Shown here: positions 25,707 to 34,590 of the stretch, one piece after another
How the letters are laid out: every line of letters begins with the position of its first letter
Numbering within the stretch: the stretch's first letter is position 1
Assembly (NCBI GenBank): GCA_014360685.1
Contig: JACIXB010000009.1
Span: 1 to 64,000, forward strand
Length of the DNA stretch: 64,000 bases
Reading direction: 5' to 3'
Source: Actinomycetota bacterium
Lineage (GTDB): Bacteria > Actinomycetota > Geothermincolia > Geothermincolales > RBG-13-55-18
Notes under the pieces: model-generated
The model's input: the letters and a program-made list of their open reading frames with translations, nothing else
Told to the model about the DNA's origin: nothing
The model's database searches: none
Program-made: the position numbers and the translations under genes

Positions 25707-26384
25707 ATGAAGAGAACGGTGAGTATGTCCGTCATCCTCCTGCTCCTCCTGCTTTTCTGGATGACGCCGTTTGTCGGGTGTGGGGGCAAGGAGGCGGAGA
25801 AGAAAGAGGAGGGTGCGGTGGAGGAGGAGGCGGTGACGGAAGAGGAAGCAGAAGCGGAGGAAACCGCCGCCGGCCGGGAAGCGGAGGAGGGCGCCGAGAC
25901 GGATGAAGACGCCGAGGCGGATGAGGACGCCGAGGCCGGGCCTCCTCCCGGTTACCTCTACGAGAGGCAGGAGATAGGCAGCAAGACCCCGCTCGAGTAC
26001 CTCCAGTTGGTGGATGTGCGTTGGAGCGACCACGGGGACTATTTCCGCTTGGTGGCCGAGCTGAAGCGCTTGGACGGCAGCGACACCACCCAGGTGCCCT
26101 GGTGCTTCGCCGATTATTCAGACGACCCCACCATAGAATACGGGACGGAAATACAGCTCTATATGCGGGGGATAAGGCGGGAAGACGTGCATGTCGCTTC
26201 CCTGCGAGCGGGGACGGGAGTGCTTACCGGGGACGCGGTCTGTCTCCAGGTCCTGATGACCATGCACGGCTCGGTGGACGGGGTGGAACCGGTGAACCTT
26301 TTCGTGACCACCAGGACCAAGAGGCCTTTCCGTCTGTCCTACGCTACGGCGCCCATGCGCATCATCCTGGACATATGGAAATAA
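25707..26384 (+). CDS. Acidic-linker lipoprotein with AMIN-like domain
   Basis: A 225-residue exported protein with a hydrophobic signal ending in PFVGC (probable lipobox Cys). A roughly 55-residue Glu/Ala/Asp-rich linker follows, and then a beta-rich domain of about 140 residues ending in APMRIILDIW. The C-terminal phrase resembles the end of AMIN-type domains that bind cell wall. The linker would hold the domain away from the membrane. An in-frame ATG at 25689 is possible, but the one at 25707 is preceded by AAAGGGGGA. Confidence 0.65.
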   Translation: MKRTVSMSVILLLLLLFWMTPFVGCGGKEAEKKEEGAVEEEAVTEEEAEAEETAAGREAEEGAETDEDAEADEDAEAGPPPGYLYERQEIGSKTPLEYLQLVDVRWSDHGDYFRLVAELKRLDGSDTTQVPWCFADYSDDPTIEYGTEIQLYMRGIRREDVHVASLRAGTGVLTGDAVCLQVLMTMHGSVDGVEPVNLFVTTRTKRPFRLSYATAPMRIILDIWK

Positions 26385-26498
26385 GGGATGGGGGTCACAA
26401 GGGATGGGGGTCACATCTTCGTTTTTCGATTCCCTCTCCGTTTACGAAAAGCTTACCATCTCCAGCGAGCTGCCTCCGAAAATCGAAGATATGACCCC
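26383..26498. repeat. REP/MITE-like inverted-repeat element
   Basis: The arms at 26407-26428 and 26477-26498 are reverse complements at 20 of 22 positions (each begins GGGGTCA and contains ATCTTCG) and bracket 48 bp. Just to the left a 16-bp unit, AAGGGATGGGGGTCAC, is tandemly repeated (26383-26398, 26399-26414). The element fills the gap between two convergent genes and resembles the short palindromic repeats mobilised by REP-associated tyrosine transposases; no transposase is in the window. Confidence 0.7.
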
Positions 26499-26502
26499 GG
26501 TT

Positions 26503-27165
26503 TCAGTAGCGGAATTCCCCGGCCAAGGCCACGAGGTTCATGACCACCGGCACGGCGTAGATGCCTCCCACGAAGAGGAGCTTGCTCCGCATGGACTTCA
26601 TGTCCAGCATCAGGTTCACGGCCGCGAACCAGTAGAAATACCCCAGGACGAAGATGAGCCAGATGCCGGCAAAGGTGCGGTTCCACCAGGGATATTCCCA
26701 CACCAGGTGCCCGCCGAGGTTGAGGCACACCTCGACGAAGACGCAGAAGGCGGCGAAGAAAAGGGCGAAGAACCAGCGGTTGGGGATTCCCAGTATCTTC
26801 CTTTCCCTCTCCGGGAGCAGGGAGTGGTAATAGACCAGCCCCAGCAGCAGGAAGGTGAAGATGATCTCCAGGTTCCAACCTATGGTCATGCGGAAGGCGG
26901 TGTCTCCCGGGGTGGTCCACACCGCCGACCTCCCGGTGAAGTGGAAGACCCAGCCGTTCCAGGTCTCGTTGAAGAAGTCGCACCCGAAGACCACCAGGGC
27001 GGCCAGGATGGGATCCCAGTTGCCCGTCTCCCGCGAGCGCAGGACCTCCCGGGCGTAGATGTAGGCCACCAGCGCCAGCAGCGGGACGGCGTACCACTTC
27101 AGGGTGTGCAGGTCGCGCAGCCCCTCCAGCGCCCTACGCGAAGCCTCGGTCATTTCGAAGAACAT
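26503..27165 (-). CDS. Multi-spanning membrane protein of unknown function
   Basis: A 220-residue protein with about six hydrophobic helices. It is rich in Trp, Phe and Tyr, with conserved-looking polar pieces such as CDFFNETWNGW and WEYPWW in loops. I do not recognise the family. The start is supported by AAAGGAG nine bases upstream. Its 3' end abuts the inverted-repeat element at 26498. Confidence 0.65.
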   Translation of the reverse strand: MFFEMTEASRRALEGLRDLHTLKWYAVPLLALVAYIYAREVLRSRETGNWDPILAALVVFGCDFFNETWNGWVFHFTGRSAVWTTPGDTAFRMTIGWNLEIIFTFLLLGLVYYHSLLPERERKILGIPNRWFFALFFAAFCVFVEVCLNLGGHLVWEYPWWNRTFAGIWLIFVLGYFYWFAAVNLMLDMKSMRSKLLFVGGIYAVPVVMNLVALAGEFRY

Positions 27166-27167
27166 GG

Positions 27168-27283
27168 CCTCTGCTCCTTTCCCCGCCTCCGGACACCGGG
27201 ACTACTGTAAGTAAGTCGAGGCGCCCCTTAAAGACCATACCCGGACCTCTGCTCTTTTCCCGCCTCCGGACACCGGCACTACC
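27168..27283. repeat. Duplicated leader segment
   Basis: A segment of about 38 bp at 27168-27205, which includes the ribosome-binding site of the leftward membrane-protein gene, is repeated with small indels at 27246-27283. The copies share CTCCGGACACCGG. The upstream copy has no start codon in the corresponding place. Confidence 0.65.
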
Positions 27284-27638
27284 ACTCGGCCGGGGTCTCC
27301 GCGCCGCTTGGGACCCGGTAAGCGTGCCCCAGGGCCGGAGAACTACTCCATCCTTTTTCTTGGCCGTTGAGGCTGGATTTCCTTCCCTCGAACCGTGCCC
27401 TTACCCTTAACCGTGAAGGGCGAACGGATTTGCCTGCGCTCCCTTCGCCGGCTGCGGCGTCCCGGATGCGATCAAGCGTCCTCGCCCGCCGGGCGGTGAA
27501 CGGCTTTTACCCGCTCACCTGGCCGTCCACGAGGCCGATTATGGAATGGTAAATAATACCATATGGTTGATCCGGTCGGGAGGTCTTGTGGGGGCCTCGT
27601 CTCCCGGCCACTGCCGCCGTATGACCCTTGGGCTCACG
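27284..27638. other. Intergenic stretch with an A/T-rich palindrome
   Basis: About 355 bp without a supported gene. ATGGTA (27546-27551) and TACCAT (27557-27562) form a perfect 6-bp inverted repeat with a five-base centre, downstream of the leftward hydrolase gene. Confidence 0.4.
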
Positions 27639-28661
27639 TCAGGCGAAGCACTCCTCGAGGAAGGCCCCCAGGTCGCGGTTCACCTCCTCCGGGCACTCCA
27701 ACATGGTGTCGTGTCCCTTTTCGGGGTAGACCACCAGGCGGGATCCGGGGATCATGGAGGCCGTGCGCTCGTTGGCCTTCCGCGCCGTGAGCCGGTCCTC
27801 GCTCCCCACCAGGATGAGCACCGGGACCTCTATCCGGGAGAGGGCGGCCGGTTCCACGTGGTAATCCAGGCAGGCCTTCATGGCCCGCATGAAGTTTGGC
27901 AGGGCGGTGGAGAAGATGAGCTCCCGCTGGAATTCCACCTCCTCCGCGGGGGGTTTCTTGCCGAAAGCCGTGTAGCGCGCCAGGTAATATCCCAGGGCGG
28001 ATCTCCCGTAGAGGTCCCAGGCCCTCAGCGCCAACGGCCGTTCCCTGGCCAGCAGGTTGAGGGCGGCGGCCAGAGGGAAGGGGTAAAGGCGCTTGACCAG
28101 GCTTCCGAAGACCATCCCCTCCACCACGTCCAAACCGGAGGAATCCACGAGAACCAGCCCCTTCAGGCGGCCGCCGTAGCGCTCGCCGAAGCGCTCGTGC
28201 CACTTCAAGGTGGTGAACCCGCCCATGCTGTGCCCGATGACGGCGAACTCCGGGGGGTCGAAGGCCTCCACCACCGCCTGGAGGTCCTCGGCCAGGCGCT
28301 CTGTGCCCTGGTCCCCGCTGGCGGGCGTCCCGGACTTACCGTGACCGCGGAGGTCCAGGGAGACCACGCGGTACCTGTCCTTAAGGAAGGCCCGCTGGTA
28401 GCGCCAGATGGTGTGGTTACAGGCCAGCCCGTGCACCAGGAAGAGGGTGGGGCCCTCCCCGCAGGAGTCGGCGTAGATGGGGGTGCCGTCCGCGGAGCGT
28501 ATGCCCTCCCGCGGTTCCCCGTCCGGCAGGGCCGGGGGAGGCTCCATCCCCCGGGACCTGCGGTGGTCCGCGTAGCGCACCCCCGCCGCGGCGGCATAGG
28601 CTCCCATGGTGCCTAGGAGGGCTACCTTTACCATCTTGATTCCGAACTTTCCACCAGACAT
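27639..28661 (-). CDS. Alpha/beta-hydrolase fold protein
   Basis: A 340-residue hydrolase. An N-terminal hydrophobic stretch (about 9-30) could anchor it in the membrane. The core shows the oxyanion strand LVHGL, the nucleophile elbow GHSMGG, an acidic residue in GSEDRLT and the catalytic His in KGHDTM, a complete Ser-Asp-His triad. Esterase, lipase or haloperoxidase-like activity fits, but the substrate cannot be predicted. Nothing nearby is clearly co-transcribed. Confidence 0.85.
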   Translation of the reverse strand: MSGGKFGIKMVKVALLGTMGAYAAAAGVRYADHRRSRGMEPPPALPDGEPREGIRSADGTPIYADSCGEGPTLFLVHGLACNHTIWRYQRAFLKDRYRVVSLDLRGHGKSGTPASGDQGTERLAEDLQAVVEAFDPPEFAVIGHSMGGFTTLKWHERFGERYGGRLKGLVLVDSSGLDVVEGMVFGSLVKRLYPFPLAAALNLLARERPLALRAWDLYGRSALGYYLARYTAFGKKPPAEEVEFQRELIFSTALPNFMRAMKACLDYHVEPAALSRIEVPVLILVGSEDRLTARKANERTASMIPGSRLVVYPEKGHDTMLECPEEVNRDLGAFLEECFA

Positions 28662-29344
28662 GCAACATCACCCCATTTTCGAAACCAGTCGAGAACATAC
28701 CCCTGGAGAACACATCCCTCTCGCGGCACACGCCTTGTGGTTGAGGAATGTCCCTTAATGATTGAAAACATATCGTGAAGGTACTTGCAAGGGCGACAGC
28801 ATCCCCGGCGGCTTTCTTGACCCGGGGCATCGCCAATGGCACGAGAGACGATACGAAGGATGTGAGTGCAACGGGCGGTAAAAGGCGTTGCGTGCGGGTA
28901 CGGCTCAGCCCGCCGCTGACTCAGGACGCGGCGGAGCAAGCGGAACCATCGCGTGCGCTTCACACGGGTTTCATACGCCGAACTCTTCATAACCGGACCT
29001 TACGTCGTGACCTGCGGAAGAGTGGAATTGGTGGCCCGCATGATCAATCTTCAACCCGGCGGAGGACATATCAATCCAGGGTATGATCATGGAAACCGGG
29101 ACGCGTCCGGTTACCAGGTCTATCCTGTGGAGGTGGAAATTTCCTTCTCCGAGAGGGACGTCTCCGGCGAGTCACACCTGCGCGCTCATCTGCGCTCGTG
29201 AGGAAAGGGTACAAGTAGAGACCATTTCCTACCAAGCGGCGCACGGGGATCGTTTACCCCTTCGTCTCCGGGGCCTTTCAGGCCGTTAACCAGAGCGACA
29301 TAATGCGGCCGGCGTGAAAGCGGAATAGGGAGTTCCACTAGTGA
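28662..29344. other. Intergenic stretch, possibly degraded coding DNA
   Basis: About 680 bp with short open frames on both strands but no start with a ribosome-binding site and no protein I recognise. It lies just upstream of a broken gene and may contain more of the same decayed region. Confidence 0.35.
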
Positions 29345-30111
29345 AGACGCATTCCCGAGGTCATCCGGAGGGCTTACCTGGACAGGCTCCGGGAGGTGGG
29401 CGTGAAGCCCTCCTCTGGGGATGTGGCCAGAAAGTACAGGGAGATGGAGGTGGAACAGATGTCCGTACCGGAGGCGTCGCACAGAGACTATGAGGGGAAC
29501 AGGATCCACCCAGCAACCTCGGTGGAGGCCGCGGCCAGGGTCTTCGGTCCTGAGGCCATAAACATAGGCGTTGGCAACATTAGCCAGTTCAATGCGCTTT
29601 ACACGCGCTTCGCCAAGACCAGGACCTCGCTGGGCATCTTCGATTTCGGGCACCTGGGCACGGGCATCCCCCGGTCCATCGGTGCCAAGCTGGCCAACCC
29701 GGACAGGGAGATGTATGTCATAATCGAAGACGGTGCGGCCGGTTTCAACTTCATGGAGATGTCCACGGCGGCCCTGGGGAAGGTGAAGATAACCGTCATC
29801 ATGCATGCCGGGGAGTCCCTGGTACATGGAGGAAATGGGGCAGTTGGCCTTCTTCCAGGGAGACACCTCAAAGGTCATAGCCTATCGGCAGTACCCCATA
29901 CGGTGGGACTTGGCGGCGGAGAGCATGGGCTGTTACGGGAAGTACGTGTAGCGGTAGGAAGAGCTTGTGCCCGCCTTCGAGTGGGCCGGGAATCATGAGC
30001 CTCCCGTCGTGGTCTTCGTGAAAACAGATTTCTACGCCAACCTGGAACCCGCCCCTGGCCAACCGCTTTATGGAGGCCTACGAGCAACCCGCGCAGAAAG
30101 CCGCGGAATAG
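29345..30111 (+). pseudogene. Remnant of a TPP-dependent (acetolactate synthase-like) enzyme
   Basis: Only the C-terminal part of the gene remains. The first frame (29345 to about 29827) encodes a recognisable TPP-binding domain with FGHLGTGIPRSIGAKLANP and EDGAAGFN, where the family has GDG. The reading then shifts: a second frame continues with MEEMGQLAFFQGD, is cut by two TAG codons near 29948-29954, and goes on through PVVVFVKTDF. A second shift gives the end PLANRFMEAYEQ to the TAG at 30109. The N-terminal half or more of the enzyme is absent. At least two frameshifts and two stops mark it as decayed. Confidence 0.8.
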
Positions 30112-30298
30112 CGGGGACGGAAGGACGCGGCATGGAAAGCGAACGTCCGCTCTTACCTAATATTAGAGACGGGTGAACAAGCAATAAATCTGTTCCTCGG
30201 GCCAGGGAAGGACCTTGCAAAGCTTCATCTTTACTTATGCCCGGATCTCTCCTTATTATTTATGCCAGGGTCAGTTTTCGGCTTTAAGGGGGTTCGTC

Positions 30299-31732
30299 AT
30301 GGGTGAGTGCAGCACCATCGTCATCTGCGGAAGAAGAATCACCGATTACGTCTTATCCTGTCTTTCCCAGTTCAACAACGGCAAGGATCTGGTCGAGCTG
30401 AAGGCGGTTGCCGGAAACATAACCAGGGGCGTCGAGATAGCGCATATCCTGAAGTCCCAGGTACAAGACATAATCCTGGAGAAATGCGAAATAGAGACCA
30501 CGAAGATTATTGGCGTCGATACGCCATGCCTCGATATTAACCTGAGATTCAGCGGGCAAAGGAGGCAGAAAACGGAGGAAGATTTTAGGGAAGTCCTGGC
30601 CTATCCCTACTATCACCTGCTTTTCGACCGGATTCTCCACAAGTACGGAAAGTTATCCATATCCAGGTTCGATGACGTAAGTCTCCTCGACATACTGCAC
30701 GAGAATGGTTGCATCAAATGCGTGCGCGCTGATGGTTACCCCGACGCGAACATCTATTTCAAAGGGGTGGGATCGTTCTTGTACCGTTCCTCGATGATAC
30801 TGCCGGCCAACTGGAAAGAGGTCTCTAACGTGTTATCCGCTTCTGACGACGTCATCATCGGGGTAGATACCAATATCCTCTATAACTGCTCATTGACGGA
30901 GCACCTCATTCCCTCGCTTTCCGTGGCGGATATAAAGAAATACGTGCATACTCCCAACTGGATACTTCTAGTCATACCGAGTGCGGTGATGCACGAACTG
31001 GAAGAGGCCTCGAACATAAGGGACGACAAGGGTTTTCTACAGGTGGAGGGAAGAATCGGGTACCGCGCGCTCCAGGAGATCCTGGAACTGAGCGAGGGCA
31101 CCGACATAGAGGGGGTTTCCGTGGTTATAGTCGGGGAAACGAACCCCATACTCGATACCCGGGTGGAGTTGCAGGGGCTGAGATCCGACTTTTGCAGGAT
31201 GGGGGCCGTTGGCGTCGCGGGCGGGCCCTTCCTTTCCAAGAAGAAATCGAGCGGTGACATGATCATAAGGGATCAGTTCAAATCGTTCCTGAGGCAGATA
31301 GGGTTCCATAAGGGCATTTACTTTATGACTGCCGATAAGTCCAACGCCGCCCTATCCCGGGCGGAAGGGCTGAACTCCATCCTTCTCGTGTTTCCGTTCG
31401 AGCAGCTGAAGAACAACAAGGAATTTCTGCCACCGGCCATCGACGACAACGGCAGATATAGGGTTAATGTTCCGCTGGGGAAATTGATATATGAGGCGGC
31501 CGTGGAAAACGGCACCATTAAGATCACTTACCACAACGGAAAGACTGGGAGAAAGATAACCCTGCATTGCGATTCGAGAGGAGAGACATTGGATAACTGG
31601 GTACAGAGAAATCTCTTTTTCAGAGAGGATGATTTAGGGGTCCTTCAGGAGGATTACGATCCCATTTTCAGTTTCCGGGAGATAGGCAACATCTGGCGGG
31701 TTCTCGCGCCGAGATTGGGATATGAGATATGA
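30299..31732 (+). CDS. Alba-like domain fused to a PIN-type nuclease
   Basis: A 477-residue protein. Residues 1-86 follow the Alba nucleic-acid-binding pattern: STIVICGRRITDYVLSCL, the KAVAGNITRGVEIAHIL helix, and a closing beta strand. A middle region of about 95 residues is not recognised. Residues 184-365 look like a PIN ribonuclease with acidic residues D190 (VDTNIL), E233 (MHELE), D320/D325 and D346 (TADKSNA). The C-terminus is beta-rich. Such a protein could bind RNA or DNA and cut RNA. AAGGGGG lies six bases before the ATG; an upstream TTG frame is unsupported. The gene is less GC-rich than its surroundings. Confidence 0.65.
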   Translation: MGECSTIVICGRRITDYVLSCLSQFNNGKDLVELKAVAGNITRGVEIAHILKSQVQDIILEKCEIETTKIIGVDTPCLDINLRFSGQRRQKTEEDFREVLAYPYYHLLFDRILHKYGKLSISRFDDVSLLDILHENGCIKCVRADGYPDANIYFKGVGSFLYRSSMILPANWKEVSNVLSASDDVIIGVDTNILYNCSLTEHLIPSLSVADIKKYVHTPNWILLVIPSAVMHELEEASNIRDDKGFLQVEGRIGYRALQEILELSEGTDIEGVSVVIVGETNPILDTRVELQGLRSDFCRMGAVGVAGGPFLSKKKSSGDMIIRDQFKSFLRQIGFHKGIYFMTADKSNAALSRAEGLNSILLVFPFEQLKNNKEFLPPAIDDNGRYRVNVPLGKLIYEAAVENGTIKITYHNGKTGRKITLHCDSRGETLDNWVQRNLFFREDDLGVLQEDYDPIFSFREIGNIWRVLAPRLGYEI

Positions 31733-31961
31733 ACCAGGCGGAAAGCCGGTCCCGCAGGGATTTTCGCCAAAGAAAAATACCGTATATGTCAGCGTTCGTG
31801 TTTAAACGCCAGGAGAAATACGTGCCTTCTTCCTGAAAAAGCGGTCGCACTGTTTTTGTCCATCACTCAAGTCTTAATTCCGAAGTTCTGGGGATTCCCG
31901 CGGGAATGCAAGATCTAATGCGAGACATGATGGGGGGATCACAGGATCTGTCGTCGGCGAG

Positions 31962-31970
31962 TGGTATAAA
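31962..31970 (+). promoter_or_regulatory. Extended -10 promoter
   Basis: TGG-TATAAA, with the hexamer at 31965-31970, lies 47 bases upstream of the small zinc-ribbon gene. The rest of the 285-bp gap after the Alba/PIN gene shows nothing further. Confidence 0.45.
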
Positions 31971-32017
31971 TCCAACATAGGGTGTTCCCGAAAATATTTT
32001 TCGAAGGGTGATGGGCA

Positions 32018-32242
32018 ATGGCCGGATTTTTCGATTCCCTCGGCGACGCCTTCTTAGCCGGGGAGATCATCGGCTTCATCGAGGACAACACCCGGGAGTG
32101 CCGCCGCTGCGGCGGGGAGGTGGCCTTCGACGAGGAGGGCTTCGAGGAGTACCTCTGCCCGCGCTGCCTGGAGGAGGAATACTACGACGGAGATTTCGAC
32201 GAGGAGGGCGAGGAGGGCGGGGACTTCGAGGACCGCTGGTAG
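32018..32242 (+). CDS. Small acidic zinc-ribbon protein
   Basis: A 74-residue protein. After a short helix it has a four-cysteine zinc ribbon, CRRC (about 28-31) and CPRC (about 47-50), and a tail made almost wholly of Asp, Glu, Gly and aromatic residues. The ATG follows AAGGGTGATGGG. The strongly acidic tail could mimic nucleic acid or bind a basic partner; that is speculation. No family recognised. Confidence 0.6.
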   Translation: MAGFFDSLGDAFLAGEIIGFIEDNTRECRRCGGEVAFDEEGFEEYLCPRCLEEEYYDGDFDEEGEEGGDFEDRW

Positions 32243-32309
32243 GTCCTTTTATGGTAGATCCTGATAAGCGAGATATACGACTGTCGCCGGTTGGCGGCGC
32301 CTAAGCATG

Positions 32310-32324
32310 TGTGGATGATCCACA
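32310..32324. promoter_or_regulatory. Palindromic site upstream of the NERD helicase gene
   Basis: TGTGGAT-G-ATCCACA is a perfect 7-bp inverted repeat with a one-base centre, in the 319-bp gap before the NERD/helicase gene. It suits an operator for a dimeric repressor; no regulator gene is adjacent. Confidence 0.35.
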
Positions 32325-32561
32325 ATTCCCGGAACGCAGGGATCAACGTCTGATAGGGAGGGAGATAAGGTTGATCCTGCAGCCATCGCGGGGCGCATGG
32401 AAGGTCAGGACAGAAAAGCATGCAAATGCCGAAAACGATAACTTGACGGCCGCGAAATTAGGAGATGGGGAAAGACCGGGCGAGGGGTGCGGCTATCGCC
32501 GGTTGCTGAGGAGGAAAAGGTCCGCCAATCCATCTGGAAAACAAAGGAAAGGGGTTCAGCG

Positions 32562-34541
32562 TTGGCCAGGATGATACCGGAGACCAGGGTGGAGCCGGGC
32601 GCCCGCGGAGAGCTCAGGTTCTACCGGTACCTGAGGGACGGGCTGCCCGACGACTACACGGTCTTCCACTCCCTGCCCTACCTCTCCGCCGGGGAGAGGG
32701 GTATCTTCGATCACGAGATAGATTTCCTGGTCGTCCACCGGAGGAAGGGCATCCTGACCCTCGAGGTCAAGGGCGGCGAGGAGATCATCTACCGCCCCAA
32801 GGAGAAGAAGTGGTTCTCCGTCCCCGCCTCGGGCGATAAGCGCCACGAGATAAAGGACCCCTTCGACCAGGCGCGGGGCAACATGCACTGGCTGAAGAAG
32901 GAGATCCTCAACCGCGGGGTCTTCCCCGGGGCGGAGGACCTGCCCTTCGCCTACGGGTACGCGGTGGCCTTCCCCGACGCCTCGGTGCAGACCAAGTATT
33001 TTCCTCCCCACGCCATTCCGGAGCTGGTCATCGACCGCGACGGCTTGGACCGGGTGGGGGAAAGGATAGAGGAGATCATGGGCCGCATGAGGCGCCAGGG
33101 CAGCCGGGCCATGAGCGAGCAAGAGTACAACGACCTCTACAACAAGTTCCTCCTCCCGGAGTTCCGCCTCACCGCTTCCATAGCCCGGCGCCTGGAGGAC
33201 GAGGAGGCGCAGATCGTCCGCCTCACCGAGGAACAGTGCCGCATGCTGGACTTCCTCCGCAACCGGAAAAAGGCCCTCATCCAGGGGTACGCGGGGACGG
33301 GCAAGACCCAGCTGGCCGTGGAGAAGGCCCGCCGCCTGGCCGCGGAAGGGCTTTCCGTGCTCCTGCTGTGTTTCAACAGCCCCCTGGCCGCCTACCTGCG
33401 CCGTCAACTCCGGCCGGAAGAGGGAAAGATAGAGGCCTACAATTACCACGACCTGTGCATCCGCCTGGCCCAGAGTGCGGACCTCCCCTACGAGGTGCCG
33501 GGGCCGGAGGACTCCCAGAGAAGGCGGCGCTTCTGGGACGAGGAGGTGCCCCTCCTCCTGGAAAAGGCGCTGGACATCCTCGACGTCCGCTACGACGCGG
33601 TGATCATGGATGAGGGCCAGGACTTCAAGCGCCACTGGTCGAAGAGCGTGCTCAAGCTGCTGCGGGACCCCAAGGAGGGCCACCTCTACATCTTCTACGA
33701 CGAGAAGCAGAACATCTACCACGGGGACGACCTGCAGTTCCCGCTGAGAGGCGAGCCCTACCTTTTGAGCGAGAACTGCCGCAACACCAGGAGGATATGC
33801 GAGATGGCCTCCCGCATAGGCGGCATCGACCCGGAGGGCTACCGTTACCAAAGGAACCCGGAGGGCGAGGAGGTGCGCTTCCTCCCCTACCGCGACCCGG
33901 CCGAGCAGCCGGGGCTCATCGAGGACACGGTGCGCAAGCTCCTCAAGAAGGGCTTGAAACCGGGGCAGATAACCATCCTCTCGCCCCGGGTGAGGGAGAA
34001 GAGCTGCCTCGCCGGGGTGGAGGAGATCGCCGGGTGCCGGGTGGTGGATTACGAGGAGCCGGTCCCACCCGACGCCCTGGTCTTCTCCACCCTCAAGCGC
34101 TTCAAGGGGCTGGAGTCCGACGTGGTCATCTTCTGCGACATGGACGGGAAGTTCCCCATCCACGACCGCAAGGACCAGTACGTGGCCGTCACCCGCGCCA
34201 AGCACCTCCTCTTCGTGGTCCACGACCGGGACTGGAGCCCACCCGAAAACCCGCCCTCTGACCCGCGGAACGCTAGGCCCGTGAGCGCGCCCTCTGACCC
34301 GCGTGACGCCCGGCCGGAAAAACCGCCCTCTGACCCGCGGGACGCCCGGCTTGAAGGCCTGCCAGGCGGTTCGCCGGACGCCCAGCCCGAGAGCCTGCAC
34401 TCTGCACCACGGGACGCCCGATCCGGAAGCGCGCCCTCGGTCAAGCTGGTGGGCCAACGTGAGGATACGACGAGCGGTACGCCCCAAAGCCCACCCCCGG
34501 TCAAGCCGGAGGACCAACAAAATGGCCCTCCCGACGGATGA
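32562..34541 (+). CDS. NERD nuclease-domain superfamily I helicase
   Basis: About 659 residues. The N-terminal NERD domain (about 10-130) has the nuclease-like core HEIDFLVVHRR followed by LTLEVKGG. A UvrD/Rep-type helicase follows, with Walker A GYAGTGKT (about 242-249), motif II DEGQDF, a GLESDVVIF motif and the motif VI region YVAVTRAKH. The last 90 residues are a Pro/Asp/Arg-rich repeat tail. NERD helicases are common in defence islands and may process foreign DNA. The TTG at 32562, eight bases after GGAAAGGGG, is chosen; GTG 32487 and ATG 32571 are alternatives. Confidence 0.82.
   Translation: MARMIPETRVEPGARGELRFYRYLRDGLPDDYTVFHSLPYLSAGERGIFDHEIDFLVVHRRKGILTLEVKGGEEIIYRPKEKKWFSVPASGDKRHEIKDPFDQARGNMHWLKKEILNRGVFPGAEDLPFAYGYAVAFPDASVQTKYFPPHAIPELVIDRDGLDRVGERIEEIMGRMRRQGSRAMSEQEYNDLYNKFLLPEFRLTASIARRLEDEEAQIVRLTEEQCRMLDFLRNRKKALIQGYAGTGKTQLAVEKARRLAAEGLSVLLLCFNSPLAAYLRRQLRPEEGKIEAYNYHDLCIRLAQSADLPYEVPGPEDSQRRRRFWDEEVPLLLEKALDILDVRYDAVIMDEGQDFKRHWSKSVLKLLRDPKEGHLYIFYDEKQNIYHGDDLQFPLRGEPYLLSENCRNTRRICEMASRIGGIDPEGYRYQRNPEGEEVRFLPYRDPAEQPGLIEDTVRKLLKKGLKPGQITILSPRVREKSCLAGVEEIAGCRVVDYEEPVPPDALVFSTLKRFKGLESDVVIFCDMDGKFPIHDRKDQYVAVTRAKHLLFVVHDRDWSPPENPPSDPRNARPVSAPSDPRDARPEKPPSDPRDARLEGLPGGSPDAQPESLHSAPRDARSGSAPSVKLVGQREDTTSGTPQSPPPVKPEDQQNGPPDG
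34253..34420 (+). repeat. 36-bp tandem repeats encoding a 12-residue unit
   Basis: Copies begin at 34253, 34289 and 34325 (GCCCTCTGACCCGCG core), followed by two or more diverged copies. They encode PSDPRDARP-type units in the C-terminal tail of the NERD helicase. Confidence 0.8.
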
Positions 34542-34590
34542 GGGACGGCTATGTAATGGGAAAGATCCGAGGAACCGCAAAAAGCGTCGA

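Noticed and set aside
28953..29201. Possible small gene upstream of the TPP pseudogene
   Set aside because: No ribosome-binding site and no recognisable protein; treated as intergenic.
32556..34580. 674-codon minus-strand frame opposite the NERD helicase
   Set aside because: Shadow of the real gene; the plus strand has the helicase and NERD motifs.
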